Below, in pieces: positions 45,657 to 56,200 of a stretch of 64,000 nt of DNA. This DNA comes from Sabellastarte sp. h YS-2021 (taxonomy: Eukaryota; Annelida; Polychaeta; Sabellida; Sabellidae), in contig OZ024934.1 of assembly GCA_964017235.1 (NCBI GenBank), forward strand, positions 83,480,706 through 83,544,705, in the 5' to 3' direction. How positions within the stretch are numbered: position 1 is the first letter of the stretch; each line of letters begins with the position of its first letter. Under the pieces are notes generated by a model, which saw only the letters and a list, made by a program, of their open reading frames with translations, was not told the DNA's origin and did no database searches. The position numbers and the translations under genes are program-made.

Positions 45657-45790
45657 TTGTTTTTTTTGTAAAGTCGGCAACTTTGCTCTTCGACTGTCAA
45701 AGTCGAAAATAGTCTTGAAACAGGTTGTAGTCATCAGACAATCATACAGGTTAAGAGGCGATCCTATCGCCCATAGGACTGATATATATC
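44921..45790. other. Non-coding DNA with partial foldback-arm copy and T33 tract
   Basis: About 45345-45405 (GATGTTTTGCCGTCCAAATG ... GATGCAAAGGGTCAATACAT) is a diverged third copy of the arm sequence near 43555-43640. A 33-base T tract lies at 45623-45655. No gene. Confidence 0.55.
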
Positions 45791-45879
45791 GTATAGCTCT
45801 TCTGGCCAGTCCTATTGAAATCAGGTAGGTCGGGAAGGTTTTTGGCCACTAAGCCACCACTAAACCCCTGGGTTTTGCC

Positions 45880-46207
45880 ATGGATTCGTCAAAGGAAAGA
45901 TAAAGGATATGACAGTAACCTCCTGGCTGAGTTGATTCAAAGTGATGTTTCAGGCTGCCAGATCTTTGTGAGGCTGCCCCCTGCACTTTTTATCTTGTTC
46001 AGGAATGAATAGATCACTGTCTGAAGAAGGAAGTCACCCATTTCAGGCAGCCATGATGTTTGCAGGGGCACCCTTGATGAGATTCCAGGTTGAGTATTTT
46101 ACATATCCTACCACTACTACAGAATGAAGATGGATTGGGGAACATTTTTGAAAAAGATGGAATATCTCCTATCCTATTGGCTATAGATTGGAAACATGTC
46201 ACCATAC
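45880..46207 (+). pseudogene. Harbinger transposase remnant, 5' part
   Basis: Plus-strand reading includes DSNLLAELIQSDVSGCQIFV and, at the end, LLAIDWKHVT, matching the GxLDGKH region before the first catalytic Asp. It is interrupted by a hAT element after the target TSD (46200-46207) and continues at 49120. Stops and frameshifts are present. Confidence 0.7.
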
Positions 46208-46684
46208 TAGGGGTGAGACGGGGACAATATTTTGACTCCGGTTAATCCGCGGGAAATAACCGGACCGTAACCGGAGATCGTGAACATCCAAAAGCTTAAT
46301 ATTAGACCATTTCCTTGCAGTTTGCTTCGTTTTTTAAGGCAAAAATGATCCTTTTGTCAAAAAAAGCAACACAAAATACAGTTAAACTGGATACTAGCAA
46401 AAAAAAGAGAGTACTTACCTGCAGACAGGAAATAAACTATGGTTGCTATGGAGATACAGTAAAGTCATAAAATGTTGCCCGTGACTAGTAGTAGTCTGGT
46501 ACCCCCAAAAATATAACCTATTTAGAATGCAAATTGTTTTATTGAATTTATTAAAATGTTTCCTGTAAGTTGTAACACTGTTAACAGTTACTGTCTGTGA
46601 ACTTTATTTGAAATAAACTTGACAAAATCACTTTATTATACATGTCTCTATGTGTGTCTATAATTGTCTCTAAATCAACTGATT

Positions 46685-48340
46685 CTAATCAAACCAACTT
46701 GATGGATTATCTGGATCACTTTCTTGCTTAACTTCTGTGGCCACTGCATTAGATAACACCTTATCCAAATCTTTTGGATTTTCATGCTCTGATTTTGAGC
46801 TCATCTTTGCATCTGAATTTGAAGGGGTGGGCTGAAAATTTGAAAGGGTAGACTTAGAATTTCTATTCAAAAAAATAATTTTGTCTACAGTATCTGGCTC
46901 AAGGGCAGATCTTAATTTGGTGACTGTTTGGCCTGCAGTTGAGAAGGTTCTCTCAGAAGGGATGGAGGTGGCTTGGACAGGTAAGAATTGCCTTGCAAGT
47001 TTTGAAACTCTAGGGAATTTTGATTCACACTGTTGCCACCATTGCAATGGGCAAGCGACCCTTATTGGCTCTTCTAAGTACTCCTTTAGCTCCTTTTCTT
47101 TTGGAATGACATACCCTTTTTGAAGATCTAAGCAATCTCCCTTGATTATATCAGAAATCTTGTGCTTTTTGGGAGAAGGAGCTTCATCTGCTGCTTCCAC
47201 CTTAACAGTAACATTTGATTGAGGAGTAATGTTTTGCATGAGAGAGAGAACCTCCTTGTGTACAACACTCAGCTGATCTGGGGACAGAATATCTCTACCT
47301 AGGAGGGCCTTGTATCTTGGATCAAAAATGCAAGCTAATATCAAGGGGGACTTCAGTACCTCTTCTCTGGGGAGGCCATTCTCATCTATATTAAATCTTT
47401 TTTGGAGGCCAGCACAAATTTTTGATTTCATTTCTTTGACCACATTTGAATCAGTCTGTATTTCTTTCAAAATATTGCCAACTAGATTACTAAGGAGTAC
47501 AAACACTGAACTTCCTGTAGGGGAATTTGCAGCACCTAGGACCTCAGTTACTTGAGCTAGTGGCTCCAAGATTGGACAAATCTCTTCCATTATTTTCCAG
47601 AAAGAATCTTTCAGATCTAATTTCAGTCTGTCAGAGGGTTTGGTCAAATTGTCGTCAAAAAAGATACCATAAATTGGTACACGCAACATCATTAAAAATG
47701 AGGAATTCCATCGAGTTGGTACGTCTTGTACCAACTTCAGTTTCAGATTACCATCTTGTTTGGCAATGAGAGCATTTGTAGACAAAACTGAATGGCTAAA
47801 ATGGGACACTAATTTCCTAGCAGCCCCCAAAGTTTTGGAGATTTGTCCAATCTTGAGCCCATCCTCTATAGCTAATTGCAGGGTGTGAGCAAAACAGTTT
47901 ATATGAGGAAGTTTAAGCTCTTTTGCTGCTATGACCATATTGCTCGCATTGTCGGTCACCAGAGATGTAACATTGGCCACATTGAACTCTCTCAGGATAG
48001 ACTCCACCTCTGTCGCAATATTTGAGCCTGTATGGCGCTCCTCCGTCATGCGAGTTGCAAGCACATAGGAGTTTAACTTCCAATCAGGAGTGATGAAATG
48101 GCTAGTGACTGTAATATATGCTTGCATAGCATTGCTCGTCCACAAATCTGAAGTGACGGACACTGATTGGCCACCAATCTTTTCAATCAATTTTGATTTT
48201 TCTTCCTCATATATAACATCCAAATATTTTGATACAGTTTTCCTACAAGGAACTCTGTACTGTGGATTTAGAGCATGCACAAAATGCTTAAAATCATTGC
48301 CTTCAACCAGACTTAGGGGCTTCAGATCAAGAGCACACAT
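46685..48340 (-). CDS. hAT transposase, catalytic and hATC domains
   Basis: 551 residues from an internal ATG at 48340. The transposase cuts and pastes the element in the nucleus. Visible features: RNase H-like fold with SVTSDLWTSNAMQAYITVTS (first Asp) and VTDNASNMVIAAKEL (second Asp), then HINCFAHTLQLAIEDGL, and a C-terminal hAT dimerisation block (WWQQCESKFPRVSKLARQFL, QATSIPSERTFSTAG). The native start is the upstream BED exon (48725). A one-base shortage in an A7 run (T run on the plus strand at 48350-48356) puts the BED region out of frame with this ORF, so translation of an intact protein fails unless the run is a sequencing error or polymorphism. Confidence 0.92.
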   Translation of the reverse strand: MCALDLKPLSLVEGNDFKHFVHALNPQYRVPCRKTVSKYLDVIYEEEKSKLIEKIGGQSVSVTSDLWTSNAMQAYITVTSHFITPDWKLNSYVLATRMTEERHTGSNIATEVESILREFNVANVTSLVTDNASNMVIAAKELKLPHINCFAHTLQLAIEDGLKIGQISKTLGAARKLVSHFSHSVLSTNALIAKQDGNLKLKLVQDVPTRWNSSFLMMLRVPIYGIFFDDNLTKPSDRLKLDLKDSFWKIMEEICPILEPLAQVTEVLGAANSPTGSSVFVLLSNLVGNILKEIQTDSNVVKEMKSKICAGLQKRFNIDENGLPREEVLKSPLILACIFDPRYKALLGRDILSPDQLSVVHKEVLSLMQNITPQSNVTVKVEAADEAPSPKKHKISDIIKGDCLDLQKGYVIPKEKELKEYLEEPIRVACPLQWWQQCESKFPRVSKLARQFLPVQATSIPSERTFSTAGQTVTKLRSALEPDTVDKIIFLNRNSKSTLSNFQPTPSNSDAKMSSKSEHENPKDLDKVLSNAVATEVKQESDPDNPSSWFD

Positions 48341-48341
48341 A

Positions 48342-48725
48342 ATAGCTATTTTTTTGTGATAGCTTGTTGGTGGGCCTCAGCAAGTGGGGTAGCTCTTTTG
48401 GTAAAACAGGTCAGAGTGGTCTGCTTAGATCCAAGGAAATTGCTTGGTTTTGAATCTTTGGTCAAACTTATCCCAGGATGCTTGAAAGACAGGTGACTTC
48501 TCATGTTTGATGTATTTCCACCTTAAAAAAAAAAATGTTTAGTGACTTGGTCCAAGAGCTTCAAAGTTTAATCTGATAAAATAAATCCATCATTAAAATC
48601 GAAAACAAAACTGAAAAAAACATACCTTTGAATGCCAAGCTTGTCTGACATAGCTGACAGATAGTTTTTGACTTATCATCATTTGGCACAAAATACTTCC
48701 AAACTGTACTTCTCTTTGAATCCAT
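48342..48725 (-). CDS. hAT transposase N-terminal BED zinc finger (two exons)
   Basis: Exon 1 (48725-48626) starts MDSKRSTVWKYFVPNDDKSK and contains CQLC; after a 104-base intron with donor GTATGT and acceptor TTTAAG, exon 2 (from 48521) continues GNTSNMRSHLSFKHP. The Cys pair and His-x4-His complete a BED finger, which binds the element's ends. Exon 2 then runs on (SNFLGSKQTTLTCFTKRATP) to a TAG next to the A7 run that breaks the frame. Confidence 0.85.
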
Positions 48726-49119
48726 TTTTGAAAAAAAAATCAATCCAAAAGATTGTAGATTTATCTTTTGGAATGGTTTACAGTTCAAGGACGCAATTAA
48801 AAAACGTCACATAATTCACGGTTGAAAAATTTCGTCACAAGCCTGTTGCTATAGTTTAGTTGATTACGGTAAATCCCCAAACAGGAAGTCCAGGTACGTA
48901 AGGTGTACTGAAGCTCAAGTTGTGATAAAATATGATAGATAATGGAGTTCTAGGGTAAGTAAAACACTTTTTATTGTTATATTTATTTTATTCAACACAA
49001 TTTGTACCTTTTCTGTAAAGGAAGTATAGATTTTCGGTTTCCACGAACGTTAAAATATACCCGGTAGTTTCATAGATTGTCACCGTCTTTCGGGGACCGG
49101 GCACCCTGTCACACCCCTA

Positions 49120-49306
49120 CACCATACAGAAGCCTGCAACATTTGAGAGGGGATATTATAGTTACAAGGGCTTCTTTTCCTGGTACTGCTAGCCATAGTT
49201 GATGCAGAATACAGATTCCTTTGGGTACATGTTGAGTCCAGTGAATCTTCATCAGACACACTGCAAACTGAAGGAAACAATAGAGGATGGGACCATGGGA
49301 ATGACT
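49120..49306 (+). pseudogene. Harbinger transposase remnant, 3' continuation
   Basis: Directly after the hAT target duplication, the plus strand reads QKPATFERGYYSYKGFFSW, the YYNYKGF motif that follows the first catalytic Asp in HARBI1-type enzymes. Then frame changes and the ending ETIEDGTMG. It joins the 45880-46207 piece. Confidence 0.75.
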
Positions 49307-50904
49307 GGACCTACCGTTAATTTGCGTTCCTATTACCTATATCCTTAAAATTTTCTAGAAGAATATGGTCTACCTTTTCAATATTTATGACTTCAGTAGT
49401 TAAAAGTTGGGAAACTGCCATTTACTGTTTTTCTAGCCTAAAATTTATAACCCCAAACATACAGATTTCTTAGAGTGAATGTAGCAATTGATAAATTAAC
49501 AAACAGTTGAGCTAAATCATGGGGTGGGGCAACCAACTGTTAATTTGATAACAATATCAATTCTCAGTATACAGTGTAACAAAAAGCAGCCATTTACAGT
49601 GTTTCAGACTTCCCTGAAGAACAAGTTAATCTTATTTTATTTATACCCATCTGATAGAATAATTCCTTGACAAAAGATAAACAGAGAACAAAATCCCTTT
49701 CTATTTCCTGTTAGCTGTTACCCATTACTTATTTTGTGTATGTATGTGTGTGTGTGTAGTACACGTCCAAGTGTTTGGGTTGGGTTGAGGTGGGGGGCAT
49801 CTTTTTGTGAGAAATAGGATGTGTCCTGGCACTTCAAAGGCCTGTGACGTCACACATCAGGATTGGCATTGTGGTTAATGTTTATAATTTTTCTATGGTC
49901 CAAATAATAAATAATTCAAAACTGCATGGCAGGTTCAGATCATAGTTGGTAGGTAAAACTCTAATGGCCTTAGAACATTTGTTTATGGTGACCATAAACT
50001 TCTGACAATAATTATATTATGCTAACTTTAAGGTTACTTCTCACAGGCCAGTAAGAAAAAACTACTTTCTGAACTTCATTTAATATGTAGATACATTTTT
50101 AATCAGTTTCTAAGAAAATGGAGGGTACATGAAGGTTCTAATGAATCTTGTACCAATATTTTAAAAATTGAATCTTACTCACAGGTATACTACATAGTAA
50201 TTGCTATATTAAATCGTCTGTAATGTATGCTACTTCATTGCAAAATAAACATTTTTCAGTCCAGGGTTTGAACCATAGACCTCAGAGTTGGGAGGCAAGT
50301 TTGTTACCACTGTACCACCATGCCACTGTTAAACCACCATGTATAATATGAAGTATTCTGCATGGTGACATCACAGACCTTTGAACTTTACAAGTCTTAA
50401 TTATCAACAACACATGGCTGTGCCCCCCCCCCCCCCCCCCTCCTCAAAAGATCACTAAATTTTTTGGCACAAAGCAATCAAATGGGAAATAGATAATTGA
50501 AAGTTGAAGAGGGATTCATTGTCAGAGATAGATCTATAATAAGTAATATTCTGCTCTAACTATTACCTATTTTCATGTTGGAAGTCAAAAACAGATAACA
50601 TTAGCTAAATTTATCTTTTATTTTTAATTTTGACTTTGTTTGGTAGGGAATATAATTAACAGTTGGTCCCCTCAGTTAAGTTCAACTGTTAATTATATTA
50701 TCAGCTACTGTTTGTCTGTTTTTCTATGCATAGCATTAAAATAGGTAATAAGTACATTTCATATTTTTGAAAAAGACAGTAATATGGGAAGATGCATGTT
50801 TACCCGTTCTTCTAAAAGTAAGGCAGGCTGTTAACTAGGAAGACAGTGTTTTTCCAGATAAAAATAGAATATAGGTAATAAGAATGTAATTTAACAGTAG
50901 GTTC
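49307..50904. mobile_element. Non-autonomous inverted-repeat element
   Basis: GGACCTACCGTTAATTTGCG (49307) and the complement of the sequence ending CAGTAGGTTCC (50904) form about 35-bp imperfect terminal repeats that include TTATTACCTATAT on both sides. Sub-terminal CAACTGTTAATT words recur (49540, 50656, 50688). It contains a SINE A fragment (50260-50326) and a 17-base C run (50424-50440). No transposase. Confidence 0.65.
50260..50326 (-). mobile_element. SINE family A fragment
   Basis: Only the tRNA-like head remains on the minus strand (complement of GGGTTTGAACCATAGACCTC and GTTACCACTGTACCACCATG). Confidence 0.65.
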
Positions 50905-51670
50905 CCTCATTCATGTGACTTACCTACCTGAATTTGTTCCGTATCCAGTTCTATCTGTTAGTTCTTTGGGAATCAAATAATGTCTTGCAGACCTCCACTG
51001 AAAATTTACTTCCATTGATGAAATTTCCCATTGGCTATCTTTCCTATCTTGTTTCTGATTAACTTGTTTGTCTTATCATAGAGTTCATTGTGATTGACAG
51101 GATGACAGAGAGTCAGATCCTATGTGACCCATTTCCCCTTCGGCTTCCATCTCACTCTTACTTCCTTCTGTCTCTTGCTTTCCTGTTCCTCCCACTCTCT
51201 CTCATCCCTCTGTAGCCTCTCCTGTCCCCCTGCTCTCTCTCCACCCTCTGTATCCTTTCCCTTTCCTCTCTGTCTCTCTTGAATTCCTTTCCTCCTTGCT
51301 CTTCCAGGATGTCAGCAGTTGTATCCCCGATGTAAACTCTGGGGATGTATCTGTGGGGATTTCCATCTTTGTGGGATTCTTTCTGGACTTCTTAGGAGCC
51401 ATCATATAAAGTAGCATGTTTTCACAAAACCTCAAAGTAAAGCCGGGAACCCATAGTCGACCCTAGTAGACACAGTAAACAAACTCAATGACCCTAGAAT
51501 CGATGACAGTAGGCTCCAGTGAAACATCTCTGTCAAGCTAGGTCATAGTACAAAATGAATATGTTTAGAGCAGCATAATCACATGGTCTAGAAACAGACA
51601 CATAACAATAGATCTGGGATATGTGGTGTCTTTTCAACAATTACCATATAACCATGTTATATACAAGCTA
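50905..51670. other. Non-coding DNA; purine/pyrimidine-biased tract
   Basis: A 77-codon minus-strand frame (51435-51202; MAPKKSRKNPTKMEIPTDTS) lies in a strongly CT-rich plus strand (51140-51310). It is basic and might be a Harbinger accessory fragment, but no domain is visible, so I do not call it a gene. Confidence 0.35.
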
Positions 51671-52342
51671 CCCAGTAAACATAGCAAACGTATATAAACG
51701 TTTAGTAAACCTATAAACGTTTTTTAAACCAAATATAAACCTAAATATTGACAATTATTCAATATTATGGGTTTATAAACGTTTCAGCAACATTAGTTTG
51801 GTTTATAAACGTTTTTAAATGTTTATACATAAACGTTTATAAACGTTTATACATAAACGTTTATAAATGTTTTTACATAAATGTTTATAAATGTTTTTAA
51901 ACGTTTACAAAGAGTATCTTAACCTCGCTTTCATTTGGGATGATGACATCAGCACAGCCATTTTGAGAGAAACTGGAGAAATATTTCTGTTACTATATCT
52001 TGCTGTATCACTGTTCTATGAAACCATCATTATATTCTAAGTAAAGATATAAAAGTATATAATATCATCAAATTATATACTTCTATATATCTACTTAGAA
52101 TGTAATGATGGCTTCAAACAACAGTGATACAGCAAGATATACTTACAGAAATATTTCTCCAGATTTTAAACACGTGTATAAACGTTTATAAACATTTATG
52201 TATAAATGTTTATAAACGTTTATATATAAACGTTTATAAACGTTTATAGGCAAACTTTTAGGGACCCATCATTTTAAACCTAATCTAAACCGTTGCTAGT
52301 TAGGTTTATAAATGTTTATAAACGTTTGTAATGTTTACTGGG
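51671..52342. mobile_element. AAACGTTT-rich foldback element (copy 2)
   Basis: 672 bp from CCCAGTAAACATAGC to TAATGTTTACTGGG, flanked by TA on both sides. The two outer blocks are repeated TAAACGTTTATAAACG; the middle (about 51980-52165) is itself a long palindrome (ATATTTCTGTTACTATATC against its near complement ATATACTTACAGAAATAT). It lies just upstream of galectin 2's conserved flank. Confidence 0.85.
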
Positions 52343-53156
52343 TAGTAACTTAAATTGCAGACACGAGTCGGTATAACTTGTATATACGAATTAGTAATTC
52401 ATACATACAAGTCATTAACTATAGTAGATAAAATTTGACAAAAAGAACAGAATTAAAAGGCAGTTCAGAGCTTCTATCTGCAATTTTATCAGTGTTAAGT
52501 TTATTAAATGTTATCTTTCATTGCCTTTGTAATCATGATAAGAGAAGATATACAATTAGTTTTATTATACAAGCAGTATCATAACCTCATTCTTAAATTG
52601 CAAGTACTTTGTGAAACTGCTTTGATTGATAAAACTTATTTTAAAAACACTATATTCGCAAAGTAGAATCAACAGGAAAGTCCAGTATATGCTGGTACTG
52701 TGTGAAAGTGTAGATACAGGATCTGAAATAGTGTATTTCTCTAATTTTCAAGTAAATGGTCGCATTGAGTTTTTGCAGTAGTTGAATCATGAGAGTATTA
52801 TTTTCTAGGCAAATTATTAATGCTTGTATATTTAGGAGTGTTTAATAACATGCACTTAAAATGAAATAGCAGTGTATGTCTATAGAAAGTTCAAGCATAA
52901 AGCCGAGTCATAAGACAGAGAAATGTTGTTGCTGATAGTATTTATCAGTAGTTTTCTTTGAAAAAGAACTTCTTTTTAATTGCCATTTTAATACAACAGG
53001 ATATTTCCATACTACATGAGCTTTTGCGCAAATATATTGTAATACTTAATTCTAGATACATTGCTCGTACAACGTGATCAATGAAAGACTGGACTGAAAA
53101 CAATTGGAACACCAATCAAAGGAGAAGAGTATCTGTGAAAAAATACTGACAAGGAC
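52343..53156 (+). promoter_or_regulatory. Upstream region and 5' UTR of galectin 2
   Basis: Aligns with the galectin 1 flank in two blocks: 52490-52890 with 3540-3960, and about 53058-53156 with 12113-12196 (ATTGCT, CTGTGAAAAA, ACATGG). Between them AAATATATTGTAATAC (53030) could hold the core promoter. No DIRS insertion is here, so this shows the layout galectin 1 had before its promoter was split. Confidence 0.6.
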
Positions 53157-53222
53157 ATGGCGTATATGGGTGCACCACCACCATATTCTCAAGCCGCAGA
53201 TCCAGGGGTCATTGCTAATCCT
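53157..53222 (+). CDS. Galectin 2 exon 1
   Basis: 22 residues, Pro/Ala-rich tail. Same donor (GTAAGTAT) and phase 0 as galectin 1 exon 1. The ATG has G at -3 and G at +4. Confidence 0.9.
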
Positions 53223-56200
53223 GTAAGTATATTTACTGTATAAGTAGAAATTTTGCCTGGCCATTAGTTTTAGCTATTTTTAGCAAATGAGGCTTCATAA
53301 CTTGAAAATTAATGCCAAGTCAAATTGTAGATCTGTATTTACCTCTAATGTAGAAACTGTAGCAAACAGTGGAAATTAATTCTGGTGAATATCTTAAAAA
53401 TTGAGAATTATTTAAATTTTTTTCCAGCCCAAATCTTTATGAGACCAGTATGTAGTATTGATACAGTACAAATTTCAGTTAATGTTAATGGGAGCTTGTT
53501 AGTGTAGCTGGTAACACACTGGTCTCCCGCCTCTTATGTCAGTGGTTCAAACCCCAGACCCGACCCTGTATTGGAAAGCTGGTAGTTCCTTACTCAGATG
53601 CCCAGCAGTTTACAGTATAGAATCTTGACCAACTAGCATGTACTGGTTTCATCCGCATGGCTTACAAACCTACCTGTTGTTATATAAACTGTACAATATG
53701 TTGAAAGCAAAGTTAAAATCCAATATAATTTTAGAAATTATATCAACTCATATTAATACTGTATGCACCCAGTGGCAATCCAATGCCATTAATTAACTTG
53801 GAAATATACATTTTGCACTGATGATGAAATGATCCGATCCGATACAGAATATTTTAAAAGAATTCTCCAAGTTTTTATTTTTGATCGGTATACGTAAGGT
53901 CACCATTTAAACTGAAAAGACTTTAAAATTCTCTTCACCATTTTGTTGGGTTTAAAGAGGGGATGTATCTGATTGTATTGGATTTGGTATTTATTGTCCA
54001 CCACAAGCCGCATATCACCTATAGAAAGGGATACACAGAGCAGGATATAGTTTTTTTCAGTCAGCTGACGTTATAGCATCTCTCCACGGTGTCCACTTCC
54101 ATAATGAGGAAAATCAATTAAAGCTTGAAAACTGTCGTATACAGAGCATTTTCGTGAAATGCATTGTTCAGCTACTTTTTCCATAGCTGCAATATGGTCA
54201 GAAGTTTGGATGTCTATCTCCATAGCTAAGTAAGTAATTTCTACTTTTGCACTTTTCCTTTTCAGCAGTTATGTAATGAGTAAATAGCTTGTATCTTCAA
54301 ACATATTGCAGCTGCAGAATTTCTTTTGAAGGTGTTGTTCATCTACTTTTTGATAACCTATAACATATTGAAGTTTCAAACTTGTTGTTCAATATATAAT
54401 TGAGTAAAGGCTACTTTTATTATGTCATACTTCAGTAAATCGCATTTATCTTGAAAATTAACGGATTAAAAGCATTTTCATGAAATAGATTGTCTAGAAA
54501 CTTTCTCTTTTGCTTAGAGTTGGTCATTGCTTCGAATGGCTGTCACAGTAGCTAAGTGAGTAACAGCTACATTCTCAATTTCAGCACTTATCATAATGAG
54601 CAAATGGCTGATATTTTCAAATGTATTGAAAGGTTTTCTGGGATGGATGTAAAAATTGGGACCGCTCCTTTTTCATTGTGCATTACCTAGATGCGAGGGC
54701 CTCTTTTTTGAGCCATAAGGACAAAGTCCTTAACTGGAAAGCAAATACGTATAGAAACAATGGTAAGAAAAGATGTGACCTTACCATTAGAAAATTACCA
54801 AAAATACTGCTAGGGGATGTATTTTGGCACAGCCCTTAAAATGGCAATAAATTTGAGCTGTAGCCAGTCTGGATAATTGACAACAAAAATAAAGCATTGT
54901 ATGCTGTAAAGTGCTTATGTGCAAATTTAGACAACCAATCTCAAGTAGAAATTGTGTTATCACACCTTAAAGAGCCATTTATTAGTAAGTAAAAATTTAA
55001 CTGAAGGAACACTTATGTGTTATACTGGCGTAAAACTGCACTAACAATTTAAATGTAGTTACCAATATTTACAAAAAGGCAACCAAATATACAAAACTGC
55101 ACAACAATTGGCAAAAAAGGTGGAAACACATGATCTTGACAAATGACTGAATAAAATAACAAGGACAAAAATTCAACAACAAACTGGCTTGTTATGTACA
55201 GATTTGACTTTAAATTTATTACTGTTATGAATGTATATTGTTAGCGAGAACAGGACACTCTAATAAAATACATTCTATTCAATCAGATAAATGGTAATAC
55301 AAATAGTTGATTTCTTCATCTCTAGCGCACAAAAAGCACCAAGTTTATGAAACGTGGTTGAAAACCTTGGTTAAGCATTATCAAATGGATAATTGAAGGG
55401 GGAAAAAGAAGACAGAGAATTTTATATCAGATTTGAGATAGAAAAACTAGATTTTTATAAATGTCAGCTGACTTGTCTTTGACTTTGTCTTGTCTTACTT
55501 TGAGGTTATCAAGGTTGGGAAAATCAGTTAGAACTTCAAAACAATTGCATTTATAGTATTTCATTTAAATATGTTATTCACCGACTTTTGGATCAGCTAT
55601 AACATAGTGTAATTGCAGACCTATAGCTGACTTTATAGCTGTGCAATAGCTACTTTGAGGTTGTCACTGTTGATTAAATCAGTTATAACTTGAAAACAAT
55701 TGCATTTAGAGTATTTTCTTTGAATGTGTTATTCAGCTACTTTCTGTTACTGCATGATTACAATACAAGTGTTAAACGTATTTGTAAGTGTTTCATTCCA
55801 TCATCTTAGAACTATTGATCTTACATTTCATTTGTGACAAGTCAACATTAAATCACCACAACAAAATTAATGAATAAAGACACACACTCACTAACCCATT
55901 TTCATTCCTGTTTGATTCACTTATCCAGGACCAACTTTAAATCCAAGCTGTTGTACGGTGAAGTGAGAACAAAGCATTAAACTGAAGTTGTTTTCTACAT
56001 CACTTCTAACTTCCTGGTGGTAGTTTTCCAGTCTATTCACATGAAATATTTATACAATCATGCCTACTGAGCCTTTTTTAAACAAGATATGTCAACTATT
56101 GCATAAATAGAAATTTTAGCCTCAAGAATTAATTTTCAAATTATAAAAAAACTCGGATTAGTTGCCATTAAATGGTTATTTTTTTTTCTAAAGAAGTTGG

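Larger units (their letters stand above)
46208..49119 (-). mobile_element. hAT transposon (ZBED type), near-complete
   Basis: 2912 bp. Ends are TAGGGGTGAGACGGGG (left) and the complement of TAGGGGTGTGACAGGG (right), flanked by a perfect 8-bp duplication, CACCATAC (46200-46207 and 49120-49127). It encodes a BED zinc finger and a hAT transposase on the minus strand. The clean duplication and long ORF indicate a fairly young insertion, into a much older Harbinger remnant. Confidence 0.95.

Noticed and set aside
45476..45700. Lys-run ORF on the minus strand
   Set aside because: Produced by the 33-base T tract.
51202..51435. Basic 77-codon minus-strand ORF as a Harbinger Myb-like partner
   Set aside because: No Myb/SANT tryptophan pattern; the sequence reflects a purine-rich strand.
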